A stretch of DNA of 64,000 bases. It comes from Oehlia diaphana. Its lineage: Eukaryota; Glomeromycota; Glomeromycetes; Glomerales; Glomeraceae. Below, in pieces: positions 1 through 10,609 of the stretch. The stretch's first letter is position 1. Every line of letters starts with the position of its first letter. The notes beneath the pieces are model-generated. The model had not been told where the DNA came from and did not search any database. It saw only the letters and a list, made by a program, of their open reading frames with translations. Position numbers and translations under genes: made by a program. Location of the stretch: contig QZLH01000111.1 in assembly GCA_003833135.1 (NCBI GenBank), positions 36,943 through 100,942 of the forward strand, in the 5' to 3' direction.

Positions 1-5
1 AACAG

Positions 6-707
6 TCCATTATAAAAACGCTTCTTAAAACTTTTCCTGAACTTGAACTTAGAGAAGAAGAAAAATTTACAAGCAAAACGAATAATGACATTTGTCAACA
101 GTTGATACCAAAACTTCAAAAAGAACTGAAGACACACAAGTACATTCTTTCTACCGAGCAAGTGAGGGGCTGGTTAAAATCTTCTCACAAGTCTAAAAGA
201 AGTATCTATTTGAAATCAAATCAACAAAATCTTGACGAAGAAGTTGATAATGAACAAGAAGCGTCTGATGGCACCACTCAATCAGCTAAACGACAAACAA
301 AATCAAAAGTAAAAAAGCTAGGTAATCTAACTGAAGATGATGATGTGTCAAAGAGTAAAGAAGGGTTAAAGCTTGAAGAAGAAGCAAAAGTGTGTTTCAT
401 TAATTAATTTCATTATTTGTATACTATATAAATTTTACCGATGTGTTTATTATTTGTTTATTACTAGATCTTAATGAAGAGACTTCTTGAAAAAACTTAT
501 ACTCAGGATGAGTATAAATTTAAGGTCGATGATACTTTTAAAAGCCAAGCAAATATTGATATTTGTAAAATGCTAATACCTAGGCTTCAAGAAGATGTTA
601 AGCCAACGTACAATCCTTCTTACGAGCAAGTGGAAAACTGGTTACAATCTATTCACAAGACCAAAAGAAATGCCTATTTGAAATCAGTTAAAATGGATAT
701 TGATTAA
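6..707 (+). CDS. Multi-homeodomain-like protein, copy B (5' end outside window)
   Basis: This is the last part of a gene that begins left of the window. Exons 6-389 and 468-707 are separated by a phase-0 intron (AAA|GTGTGT...TTACTAG). The first exon encodes a complete module of 128 residues and the second the terminal module of 79 residues ending in KMDID. Each module has a helix-rich core followed by Q-V-x-x-W-L-(K/Q)-S-x-H-K-(S/T)-K-R, which resembles homeodomain helix 3. The first exon is followed by an acidic/basic linker containing AKRQTKSK, a likely nuclear localisation signal. The 384-nt first exon is nearly identical to 16196-16579 of copy C. The missing 5' exons should encode the basic N-terminus and coiled coil seen in the complete copies. 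Nuclear DNA binding is inferred; no described family was recognised. Confidence 0.75.
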
Positions 708-851
708 TATGATTTGGCCTATTCTGTATGTATTTAATCAATTGCGCTACTTACGTATCAATTGCATTGACGGTGATTTCATTTTTACCGTGACATAATT
801 CTCAATAATATTACTGGATTTAAGCCGAAAATTTCTACGAATTTTTGTTCA

Positions 852-886
<35 letters not shown>

Positions 887-3120
887 ATATCTATTCTAAA
901 ATGAGATTTTTCAAATTCATAAGAAACAAAAAGACGTTATTACCGCCGCACAAATTTTTCAAAATGGAAATCACTGTATGAATGCAGTGTATACGCAAAA
1001 CTTTGACCTTCCGTAGCGATCAGCATAATGATATATTTTAAAGATCCACTTGGAACGCCATAAAAAAGCTATATCATATAATTGTCCGGAACGTAGTGAA
1101 AGACTATCCATTGTGCGAAATTTTATCCTAGTATTTTTACTTCTTTCCTCTCACCTAAGTCGTTATAATTTCCTTTTAGATTTATACTACCCTTTACATC
1201 TTTACATTGCATTTTTTTTTTTTTGGTCATATTTTTGCTCTCACATTTGGGCAACGGTTTTTGTTTTTCTAGTAGTTAATATTTCGTACTATTATAAAAG
1301 AATACCAATAAGCAACTTAAATCATACGTATATTCCATTTTAAAGTGCAAGTGTATCTTTATAGAATAATATTATTCTCATTAGAAAAACATTTTGCTCA
1401 AAGAAAATAAGTCTAAATTTCAACATTGAAAATAAAAAATTTTTTTGATAAGCAATTACGAATCAACTAAAAATTTCAACGCGATCTTATCGAATTTATA
1501 ATAAGTAATCAAGCCAAGTTTGTAGTTATAGCCAGATCAATGACAAATAATACTAAATAAATAAGCAACATATTTTGCAATGCACAATTATATCATTTAT
1601 TATTTGCGTTATGCCTATTTTATTCACTATATTATACGATAGCCTTATGATAACAGAAGAATAAAGGGAGTTTGAGTTGAAAGATTTGCTAATAAAAAAT
1701 AAATTGGAAATAGTTCAAATAGTTCTTTAAATATTCTAAACAACCGATTTTTTACAATTTATTTTTTTCACGTTCAAAATGATGACAATGATGACGCAAA
1801 ATTGAGAAGTTCCTCGGCTATTGCACATTTCAAACTGGTTATTATCTTTTTTTTATATTATCATTAATTACTAGTAATAATATTATTGAAATATATTATT
1901 TAAATATTAGATACAGCGAGCGCAAGTAAAACTATAAATTCATATCAGATATTATATTCAAACGCAAATGCATAACGCCATTTTATATCTTTCTCCAGGT
2001 AAAAATGTTTCCATAAGGTTAATTCTATAAAGTTAATTAGAACCTTTCTGAATCTAATTTTCATAATTAAAATATGGTAAAAATTCTAACTTTTTTTGAC
2101 TACCAAAATTATCGGTTTTCAATTGTCAACTATAAATGCATTCAGGCGTGGCTCCAATTATATTGCAGTGATCGCTTTTGATAAAATATTTACAGTAAAA
2201 TGTATAATTTAAATTTTTCGCGCCACTTATTATTATTATCTAAATCATTGAACAAGAAATCTATGATGTCCTTTTATACATCAAATAATCAAATATTTAC
2301 AAATGAAGAAATATAATACTCTTTCAACTTAAATTTCTTACTACTTTAAATGAATTATAGTAGTTTCGTTTATTTAATATATGCAGCATGTAATCATGAT
2401 TCATGAATAAATCTGAAAAAGATCATGCCAAAAATTTTTGCTAACAGGCCGTTAGAAAAATAATCGCCAAAAAAATTCAGATGTGTTGCAAATATCTGAT
2501 TTAAATTCTCAAGTAAGTGATGATGAATAGAAATTTCATCAGCACTATATGTCTGAGTCAGTAGATTTCACATGACAATGCAACTTATTAAAAAATTGAT
2601 TTTAAATATTTTCCGACCGATCGAAAAACCGAAAGCTTTATGAGTGGCTTATTTAGACAATCAAATTTATCGAAAACTGGAAACTGATAATTTAATAAAA
2701 GATAACGTATCTGATAATGGTGAGCTTTGATGAAGGAACGTGTCAAATGCTCCGATCACCAAGAATATACCTAAGAGTAACGACACTCTTACAAATTTGG
2801 TTGACGAAGGCAAAAAAGACGCGGTCACTGGAGTAACTTCAGATAAAAACCAAATTAACGGCAAAAATAAGTGGAATAATGAAATACAAGATAGTTTGCT
2901 GGACAATATCGAGATTTCAAGAAGAAAATCACGGAAGAGAATCCAAAAATTCAAGATTCACGACAAATAGGGTGGTTTATTTTTTTCCTGAAGGAAATTT
3001 TATTGAAGGAAAATATAATATATAGAAACAATTCACAAAAAAGAAAAAAAATCTAAAATAGTTAATAAATACAAAAAAATAATAAATGTAGCTAAGTTTT
3101 AGATAGTTAAATAAAATTTT
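708..3120. repeat. Duplicated 3' flank, copy 1
   Basis: This block is colinear with 5619-9160 after copy A. Shared landmarks include CCTATTCTGTATGTA just after the stop codon, the CAATTGCGCTACTTACG segment, and a decayed coding stretch near the far end. Differences between the two copies are mostly discrete insertions in the second one. No intact gene was found here. Confidence 0.75.
2740..2970 (+). pseudogene. Unrecognised coding relic, duplicated at 8801-9033
   Basis: An open frame of about 76 codons, rich in Lys, Asn and Asp, ends in a basic tract (RRKSRKRIQKFK). It begins without an ATG and lies in a region where upstream frames are broken. The paralogous sequence at 8801-9033 carries frameshifts and a stop, so at least that copy is not coding. 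It may be an exon remnant of an older gene captured in the duplicated flank. No family was recognised. Confidence 0.3.
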
Positions 3121-3480
3121 TAGACAGTTATTTTTGATTACGGTTTTTTTTATGCAAACCGTTTTTCTTTCGCTTTATACTTCATATATCATTAGTTTAT
3201 TAGTAGGTTAACAGTATTCCTACAACGCTAATGTAAATAATAGCGCATTTTTGGTTCCATGTATTCAGTACTAAGGCTAATAAAGAGATGCGTGTTAGCA
3301 CGAAAAAAAAATATTAATAAAAAATTTGATAATGTGTATTACCATAAGAATATCACTAATTAGTATCCAGATCTGAGGAAATAAGTATCTACTGCATAGC
3401 ATACGGTATCGAGTATCAATCAATTTTTCAGAAATAGGCATTTTTTACAATTACAGAATTAATGTGATTATTGGGAAATA
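3121..3480. other. AT-rich intergenic sequence
   Basis: No gene, inverted repeat or recognisable element was seen between the end of the duplicated flank and the conserved upstream block of copy A. Confidence 0.5.
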
Positions 3481-3858
3481 TATATATCCAAACTTATCAT
3501 TTTGTTTTTTTTGGAAATTTTATTGTAAAACTCCATACAGTCTAGACTGGTCGTACGAAGGCCCATTTATTCCAATCTAGGAATAGTTATTCCAATTGAT
3601 GTTCCGATCCTTTACGAGGCATATTACTATTTTTGGATTTGATCATCCTATTCTTTTTTTTTAAAAAAAAAAAAAAAAAAAAAATTCTTTCCCACCCTGT
3701 TATGTAAATATATGTATATATCGTCTGAAAGTAAAAATAATATTTGACCTAGTAAATATATCCTAATTTGTTAAAAGATAATATTAATACGGTACTCCTA
3801 GCGTTTGTGTAATTAATTTAATCAATCATTAATTATTAAATTATTTTTCACAGAAACT
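3481..3858 (+). promoter_or_regulatory. Conserved upstream block of copy A
   Basis: This region is shared with the sequences upstream of copies D and E, and from TCTAGACTGG onward also with copy C. Conserved islands are CTCCATACAG at 3531-3540, a T-run/A-run, CCCACCCTGT at 3691-3700 (168 nt before the ATG) and a downstream ATATATCGTCTGAAAG word. Conservation in position and order in four paralogues suggests promoter function, although recent duplication explains part of it. Confidence 0.5.
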
Positions 3859-5618
3859 ATGACTGGTCAAAATAAAAAAACGCAATCTACTAGTCAACGT
3901 AAAAATATTTCCTCTCAAGGAGAAGCTGGAAAAAATGTTACTTCCTCAGAGAAACGAAATACAACCAAAAATATTCATCCTAGTCTTGACAACTTTAATA
4001 GAAAAATCTCTGTTTCTTCAAGTCAAACAGAAATAGAAGGTTCAATTTTTTTTTAACCACATTTTAAATGAATAATTTTTACAACAAAGGTTTGCTAATA
4101 TATGCATGTCCTATTTTTATATTTAGAATTGAAACGGCAAATTTTTGAATTACAGTCTAAGAATAACGAACTCTCTCAACAGAATAATAGACTTGAGCAA
4201 GAAACTGAACAATTACGATTCAATAACGATGAACTCACTAAACAGAATAAATTTTTGCAAGTTCAAATTGACAATTATGAATTTCTACAGTCATTAGATG
4301 TCGATAATGCTTCACAAGATGAAAATGTATCTGATGATGGCACTCGACCGGCTAAACGACAAATGAGAAAAAAAACATCTGATGAAGAAGAAAAAGCAAA
4401 GGTTGATAAATCGTTAATTAATTTTTCATGATAATATTGATTATAATAAATTATTTTAATTCCTTGTTTAAACCAGGTCTTAATGAGGACACTTCTTAAA
4501 ACTTTCCCTGAGCTTAAGCTTAAGGAAGGCGAGACCTTTAAAAGCGAAGCGAATGTTAAAATTTGTCAAAAGTTAATACCTAAACTTCAAAAGGAAATGA
4601 AAGTGTACAATCCTACTTACGAGCAATTGAATACCTGGTTACATTCTATTCACAAATCCAAAAGAAATGCCTATAATAGATCAAATCAATTAAATCGATC
4701 AAATCCGACATCATTAAATAATGAATTTGATTATTTACTAGAAGCAGAGTCTGATGATGCCATTCGATCAGCTAAACGGGAAACAAAATCAAAAGGAAGA
4801 AAGTCAAATAATTTTTCTGAAGATGACGATGAGTTAAAGATTGAAGAAGGAGCAAAGGTTTGTATCATCAATTAATTCTAATTATTATTATTTATATTAT
4901 ATATTATTGATTTGATATTATTTATTTATAATTAGTCCTTGATGAAGGCACTTCTTAAAACGTATCCATATGAATTTACCCTTAAGGTTGAAGATACTTT
5001 TAAAAGCCAAATTAATACTGAGATTTGTGATAGTTTAATACCTAAGCTTCAAAGAGAAGTCAAACCAGCGTACAATCTTTCTTATGAGCAAGTGGAGTCC
5101 TGGTTACAAACTTTTCACAGGTCCAAAAGAAATGTCTATTTGAAACAATTTAATCTATCATCATTAAATAATGAAGTCGATAATTCACAAGAAGCTGAAT
5201 CTGATGGTAGTATTCAATCAGCTAAACGGCAAACAAAATCAAAAGGAAGAAATCCAAGTAATTTATCTGAAGATGAAGATGGATTAAAGATTGAAGAAGG
5301 AGCAAAGGTTTGTATAATCAATTAATTTCATTATTTGGTGTGTTATATAAACTTTACTGAATTGACTAATTCTTTATTTTAAACTAGATCTTAATGAGAA
5401 CACTTATTAAAACGTTTCCATCTGAGCTTAATCTCAGGGGTGATGAAACCTTTAAAAGTAAAACGAATGTTGAAATTTGTCAAAAGCTAATACCTAGACT
5501 TAAAAATGAAATGAAGGCGTACAATCCTAGTTACGAGCAAGTGGAAAATTGGTTACAATCTATTCACAAGTCCAAAAGAAATACCTATTTGAGATTAAAT
5601 AAAATAGATATTGATTAA
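3859..5618 (+). CDS. Multi-homeodomain-like protein, copy A (three modules)
   Basis: Five exons are inferred: 3859-4039, 4127-4401, 4477-4857, 4936-5307 and 5388-5618, giving 479 residues with all phases consistent (1, 0, 0, 0). Residues 1-60 are basic and Ser/Thr/Gln-rich. Residues 61-115 form a leucine-zipper-like coiled coil rich in Asn, Gln, Glu and Leu. Residues 125-152 carry a basic patch (AKRQMRKK) with acidic surroundings. Three homologous modules follow at about 153-279, 280-403 and 404-479, each with a helix, an N-x-x-I-C-x-x-L-I-P-x-L segment and a homeodomain-helix-3-like Y-E-Q-(V/L)-x-x-W-L-(Q/H)-(S/T)-(I/F)-H-(K/R)-S-K-R. Linkers hold AKR(E/Q)TKSKGR and acidic serine clusters. 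Inferred to be a nuclear, dimerising DNA-binding protein. The exon structure comes from splice signals and comparison with the paralogues, not transcripts. Confidence 0.75.
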
Positions 5619-6521
5619 TATGATATGGCCTATTCTGTATGTACTTAATCAATTGCGCTACTTACGTATCAATTGCATTGACGGCGCGAACTAACTGATT
5701 TATAATCTATTTCATTTTTACAGTGACATAATTCTCAACAATATTACTGGATTTAAGTCGAAAATTTCTTTTTATAATTGACGAATTTTTGTTTGATATT
5801 TTTTTTTTTCTTTTTTTTTTAGAAATATCTAATCTTAAATGGGATTTTTCAAATTCATAAGAAACAAAAGGACGTTATTACCCCCGCACAAAATTTTCAA
5901 AATGAAATTCACTGTATGAATGCAAAGTAATGAGAGTATACGCAAAACTTTGACCTTCCATAGCGATCAGCATAATGATATCAGATATATTTTGCAAGAT
6001 CCACTTGGAGCACCATAAAAAGCTATATCATATAATTGTCCAGAACGTAGTGAAAGACTATTCATCGTGCGGAATTTTATCCTATGTATTTTTCCTTCTT
6101 TCCTCTCCGTCACTTAAGCCATTATAATTTCCTTTTAGATTTATACTACCCTGCTTATTTCTCTTTACATTATATATATATTTTTTTTTATTTGTCACAT
6201 TTTTGCTCTCACATCTGTGCAACGGTTTTCGTTTTTCTAATAGTTAATATTTCATACTATTATAAAGGAATACTAATAAGCAACTTAAATCATATATGTA
6301 TTTCATTTCAAAGTGCAAGTGTATCTTTATAGGATAATATTATTCTCATTAGACAAAAAGAAAATAGGTTTAAATTTCAACATTGAAAATAAAAAATTTT
6401 TGAAAAGCAATTACGAATCAGCTAAAATTTCAACGTGATCTGATCGAATTTATAATAAGTAATCAAGCCAAATTTGAGTTATAACCAGAACAATGACAAA
6501 TGATATGCATCTGAAAAATAC

Positions 6522-7134
6522 TAGAGATGTTAAGTAGTTCGAACAATTTTAAATTATTAAGTCGAATTACTTTACTCCAATAAGTAACTTTACCTAAATA
6601 ATTGATGCCAATAAATTTAATTAATTGTCAATAAAGAAAAAATGATCTCCAAAATGTGCAATTGCTTCGAACTACTTTGAAACCAAACCCGGTTCCTAAC
6701 AACTAAAAATATTGATTTCTCATTATAGACAAATTAAATTGTCTAGCTTCATTAATTAAACTTGGCTAAAAGATTATTATAAACGCGATTTACTAATATT
6801 ACAACGATAAAATGATACTCAAAACCAAGCAATTTTCAAAAAACCACTTCCGAGCTATTTATCGCAGTTTTCAGTATTCTGTATACATTATAATTACTTG
6901 GTGATTATGATTATAGGACAATTTCTGGACAATTACTGGACAATTACTGAATGATTATGATTATAGGATGATTATAGGATGATTATAGGATGATTACAGG
7001 ACAATTACCGGACAAAATTGTCCAGTTTTTGTCCAGTATTCGTCCTGTAATCATAATCTCATAATCTTTTTTATTAGATGACCTGCAGGGGTAACAAAAT
7101 TTTGAAAAGTGCAATAAGCAATTTAACATCCCTA
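6522..7134. mobile_element. Non-autonomous hAT-like element (613 bp)
   Basis: The left end TAGAGATGTTAA and the reverse complement of the right end TAGGGATGTTAA form terminal inverted repeats typical of hAT elements. The flanks AAAAATAC and AAAATAAC look like a diverged 8-bp target duplication. The paralogous flank (near 1540-1560) lacks the element. It has no transposase; inside lie short tandem repeats and an inverted repeat. Confidence 0.7.
6901..7071. repeat. Short tandem repeats in an inverted-repeat setting
   Basis: Inside the hAT-like element, GGACAATTACT and GGATGATTATA occur several times in tandem. They are followed by the inverted counterpart (GTCCAGT..., CGTCCTGTAATCATAATC). The stretch can fold on itself. 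Confidence 0.65.
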
Positions 7135-7739
7135 AAAATAACTAAAAAATAAATAAATAAATAAGCAACATATTTTACACAATTATATCATTTATTATTT
7201 GCGTTATGCCTATAATATTATATTCACTATATTGTACGATAACCTTATGACAACAGAAGAATAAAGGGAGTTTGAGTTGAAAGATTTGCTAATAAAAATA
7301 AATTGGAAATAATGCTTTAAATATTCTGAGCAACCGAGTCAAATTTCAGCAAGACGTATGGTTATTTTTCGCTTCGTAGAGATTTTTTACAATTTATTTT
7401 TTCACGTTCAAAATGATGACGCAAAATTGAGAAGTTTCTCGGCTATTGCACATTTCAAACTGGTAGTTATTATCATTTTTTATATAAGTGACACACCTTT
7501 TGCTTAAAATCATATCATTAGTTACTAGTAATAACGTCATGCATTTTATATCTTAAAATGTTTCCGGAAGATTAATTCTAACTTTTTTTGATTACCAAAA
7601 TTATCGGTTTTCAATTATCAACTATAAATGCATTCAGTAGCTCCAATTATAATGCAGTGATCGTTTTTTGATTAAAATATATTCAGTAAAATGTATAATT
7701 TAAATTTTTCGCCACTCATTATTATTTATCTAAATCATT

Positions 7740-7985
7740 CAGATCAAAGCTATAGATTGAAGTTTATGCGATAAAAATGAAAATTAAACATATTAAAAAT
7801 TTCGGAAATTTTCAGTAAAATCAGAAATTCTCGGTACTATTAAATTTTAGTAAAGGAGGGGGTGTTTTAAGCATATTTAAACATATCAAACATATGTGTT
7901 TAAATCACACTTGAATTTTTCAAAAATAGAGGGGGGGGGAGGACGTTAAACTAAAGTTTAAATTGGAACGGCCTAAAGATTAATT
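7740..7985. mobile_element. Unclassified insertion in duplicated flank
   Basis: Relative to the first flank copy (near 2243-2260), about 246 bp are inserted between the AAATCATT and TTGAACAAGAAATC segments. It includes a G-run and repeated AAACATAT words. Ends are not clearly inverted and no target duplication is certain, so its class is unknown. It could instead be a deletion in the other copy. Confidence 0.4.
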
Positions 7986-8042
7986 GAACAAGAAATCTAT
8001 GATGTTCTTTTATACATCAAATAATACAAATGAAGAAATATA

Positions 8043-8261
8043 CCGTAAATTTCGGAGGTTTGACCCTGTACCCCCCATTACACGAATTCTACTACTAATT
8101 GAGGGTGACGGCCGTGTTTAAAACTTATAAAATAATTAGGTATTGTTACACGTCACACCTACGATGTTTGTTGTATTATTTAAATAATAAAATCAATGAA
8201 GAATGTGACTTCTTTTTGAGGGGTACTATACATGGGGGGTACTATGGCCCGTGATATACGG
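8043..8261. mobile_element. TA-target MITE (219 bp)
   Basis: The element starts CCGTAAAT and ends ATATACGG, with TA on each side (8041-8042 and 8262-8263). The paralogous flank has the same bordering sequences with a single TA, a perfect empty site. This matches Tc1/mariner-like (Stowaway-type) MITEs. There is no coding capacity. Confidence 0.75.
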
Positions 8262-8328
8262 TAATACTCTCTCAACATAAATTCCTTATTACTTTAAATG
8301 AATTATAGTAGCTTCGTTTATTTAATAT

Positions 8329-8572
8329 TTTTTTCTTATAAATTGTATAAATTTAATATATTTTTACCCACAAGACCAATTAACTTTACTCTTTATAAAC
8401 AAATGGTTAAGGATATAATCTAATATTCATGAATTAGTTACCATTTTTACTAAATTCATTTTTAAATTGTATAAATCCTATTGCAAATACATGTATAAAT
8501 ATATATGATACCTTGTTGCACGCATATTATAAATATTACTGGGTAGACAAATTAATAAATATTATATATGCA
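8329..8572. mobile_element. Unclassified AT-rich insertion
   Basis: About 244 bp are present here but absent from the first flank copy, where TTTAATAT runs straight into ATGCAGCATG. No inverted ends or target duplication could be made out. Confidence 0.35.
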
Positions 8573-8800
8573 GCATGTATTTGATTTTACTATGAATAAA
8601 TCTGAAAAAATCATGGCAAAAATTTTTTGCTAACGGGCCGCTAGAAAAATAATTGCCAAGAAAATTCAGATGTGTTGCAAAACACACTAGCGATCGAAAA
8701 ACCGAAAGCTTTAATTCAGCCAATCAAATTTATCGAAAACTGGAAACTGATAATTAATAAAGATAACGTATCTGACAATGGCGAGCTTTGATAAAGGAAT

Positions 8801-9033
8801 GTGTTAAATGCTCTGATCACCAAGAATATATTAAGAGAGTAACGACACTCCTACAAATTTGGTTGACGAAGGAAAAAAAGACGCGGTCACTTGGGTAACT
8901 TCAGATAAAAACCAAATTAACGGTAAAAATAAGTGAAATAATGAAATACAAGATAGTTTTGCTGGACAATATCGAGATTTCAAGTAGAAAATCACGGAAG
9001 AGAATCCAAAAATTCAAGATTCACGACAAATAG
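8801..9033 (+). pseudogene. Second copy of the unrecognised coding relic
   Basis: This is the counterpart of 2740-2970 at high identity, with small insertions and deletions that shift the frame and a TGA where the first copy has TGG. It is clearly not translated as one frame. Confidence 0.4.
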
Positions 9034-9175
9034 GGCAGTTTATTTTTTCCTGAAGGAAATTTTATCGAAGGAAATAATTATTATAGAAATAATTCACAAA
9101 AAAAAAAAAAAAATTTAATAGTTAATAAATACAAAAAAAATATAATAAATGTAGTATAAGTTATATTACGTCTGT

Positions 9176-9225
9176 AGCCGATTATGACTAAATAATATAA
9201 TTATATTATTTAGTCATAATCGGCT
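9176..9225. repeat. Perfect 50-bp palindrome
   Basis: The two 25-nt arms, beginning AGCCGATTATGACTAAATAA, are exact reverse complements with no spacer, centred between 9200 and 9201. It lies at the edge of the duplicated flank and leads into degenerate repeats of the same ACTAAATAAT word. It is probably the end of a fold-back element. Confidence 0.85.
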
Positions 9226-9400
9226 TAGATTAGATTATTTAGTAATAAAATAACCTAGATATGACTAAATGACTTAAATATAACTAAATAATCTAGATGT
9301 GACTAATGACTTAAAACATAACCAAATAATCTAGATATAACTAAATAATTTAAATATAACTAAACAATCTAAATAACTTAAATTTATTGTATATGTTCTA
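9226..9400. repeat. Degenerate tandem repeat (about 19-24 bp unit)
   Basis: Variants of TATAACTAAATAATCTAGA recur about seven times, with further scattered copies near 9680 and 9800-9840. It is non-coding. Confidence 0.6.
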
Positions 9401-9556
9401 ATGTTCTATGTAAGCACTGGACATTTTTCACGTATGTTATTGATCACTTTATAAAAGTGATATACAAAATTTTGATCACTTTATTATAAAATAATAAATA
9501 AGATACAGAAAAAGGTCTCAGCTGCATACATCATACATATCCAATAACTTTATTAT

Positions 9557-9663
9557 CAGTCATGTTTATGATAACTGATTATGCTACTCTATCATGTGAC
9601 CGAAGGCCACATGATATACATAGCAATCCTAGTGGTAAATCAGTTATCATCTACAACATGACC
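9557..9663. repeat. Imperfect inverted repeat
   Basis: GTCATGTTTATGATAACTGA on the left pairs with TCAGTTATCAT...AACATGAC on the right. An inner hairpin (ATCATGTG...CACATGAT) lies between the arms. It is likely part of a fold-back transposon. Confidence 0.6.
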
Positions 9664-9934
9664 GATAACAATTACTTATGATTAATAATCTAATTAAATA
9701 ACTTAAGTGGGACAATTTTTTATACCACCTTATTTTCCTACTATATTCCTTGCCTTTGAAATCGCTTTTCTTTACCTTTTCCTATTTATTATTTGTGATC
9801 ATGTGATTAAATAACCTAAATATGATAATGGCTAAATAATCTGATTGCGCCTATTTTTATCATATGCTGTGTGTTAATAATAATTTCTACTATAATTTAC
9901 GCTATTGACTCTTTGCGCCTGCTTGGAGGTCATA

Positions 9935-10052
9935 TTCTATGAGGCTGATGCTGACTCACTACACTAGTTGAGATCCGGCTTCTATAACGAGGATGCTGAC
10001 TCACTGTGCCGGTTTTGGGGCTAGCTTCTATGGTGAGGGTGCTAAGTTTACG
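9935..10052. repeat. Direct repeat of about 45 bp, 2.6 units
   Basis: Units begin at about 9935, 9980 and 10026, each with TTCTAT...GATGCTGACTCACT or a diverged form. It is more GC-rich than the surroundings. No function can be assigned. Confidence 0.55.
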
Positions 10053-10609
10053 TTATAAATGTGCGCCTATTTGGTTGCCTTTCAAATTGGTAAAAAAATA
10101 TTGCGTCGGGTGGCGCAGTAGATCTGCAATTAATTTCGGCCGGCACTATACCATAATTTCGGCCGATCTTTAGGACACGTGATTTGAGGATCCAGCTCCA
10201 TGATGGCAGTAATTCTATTAGTTCGCGGGTGGAGTTAAATCACGTAATCATTGCAATGATCATGGTTGGTCACACGGGCTATCGATCAGTGATTGGTCCT
10301 TTTTTTGCTTATCATTATGCACGATGACAGCATGGCGTGAAAAAATTTTTTTTTTCCCTTGAAGAAAATAAAATTATTTTCTTTATGTTATTGTGATTTT
10401 AAAAATGAAATGTAATTTTTCAGCGATAAAAAAGTTTCAAAACTAAAGGGGCGAGTATTTGGAACGTTAATTAAGGGAAGAACGCAGAAAAAATAAATGA
10501 TTAAATAAAAGGGAAAAGAAAAAGTGAGAAAACAAGGGGAGAAAAGAAATGAAGAAAGGAAAAAAAACAAAGAAATGGAAATAATAGAAACGTCCACTAC
10601 CATTAGGTC

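Larger units (their letters stand above)
5619..9160. repeat. Duplicated 3' flank, copy 2
   Basis: Colinear with 708-3120 but longer because of separate insertions at 6522-7134, 7740-7985, 8043-8261 and about 8329-8572. Each of these is absent from the first copy, which supplies the empty site. No intact gene was found. Confidence 0.75.

Noticed and set aside
1050..1343. Frame of 97 codons rich in Tyr, Phe and Leu (and its counterpart at 6084-6332)
   Set aside because: Low-complexity T-rich sequence in duplicated flank; the two copies are not conserved in frame.
9226..9400. Possible CRISPR-like repeat array
   Set aside because: The units are degenerate, contiguous and without spacers, and the genome is eukaryotic.
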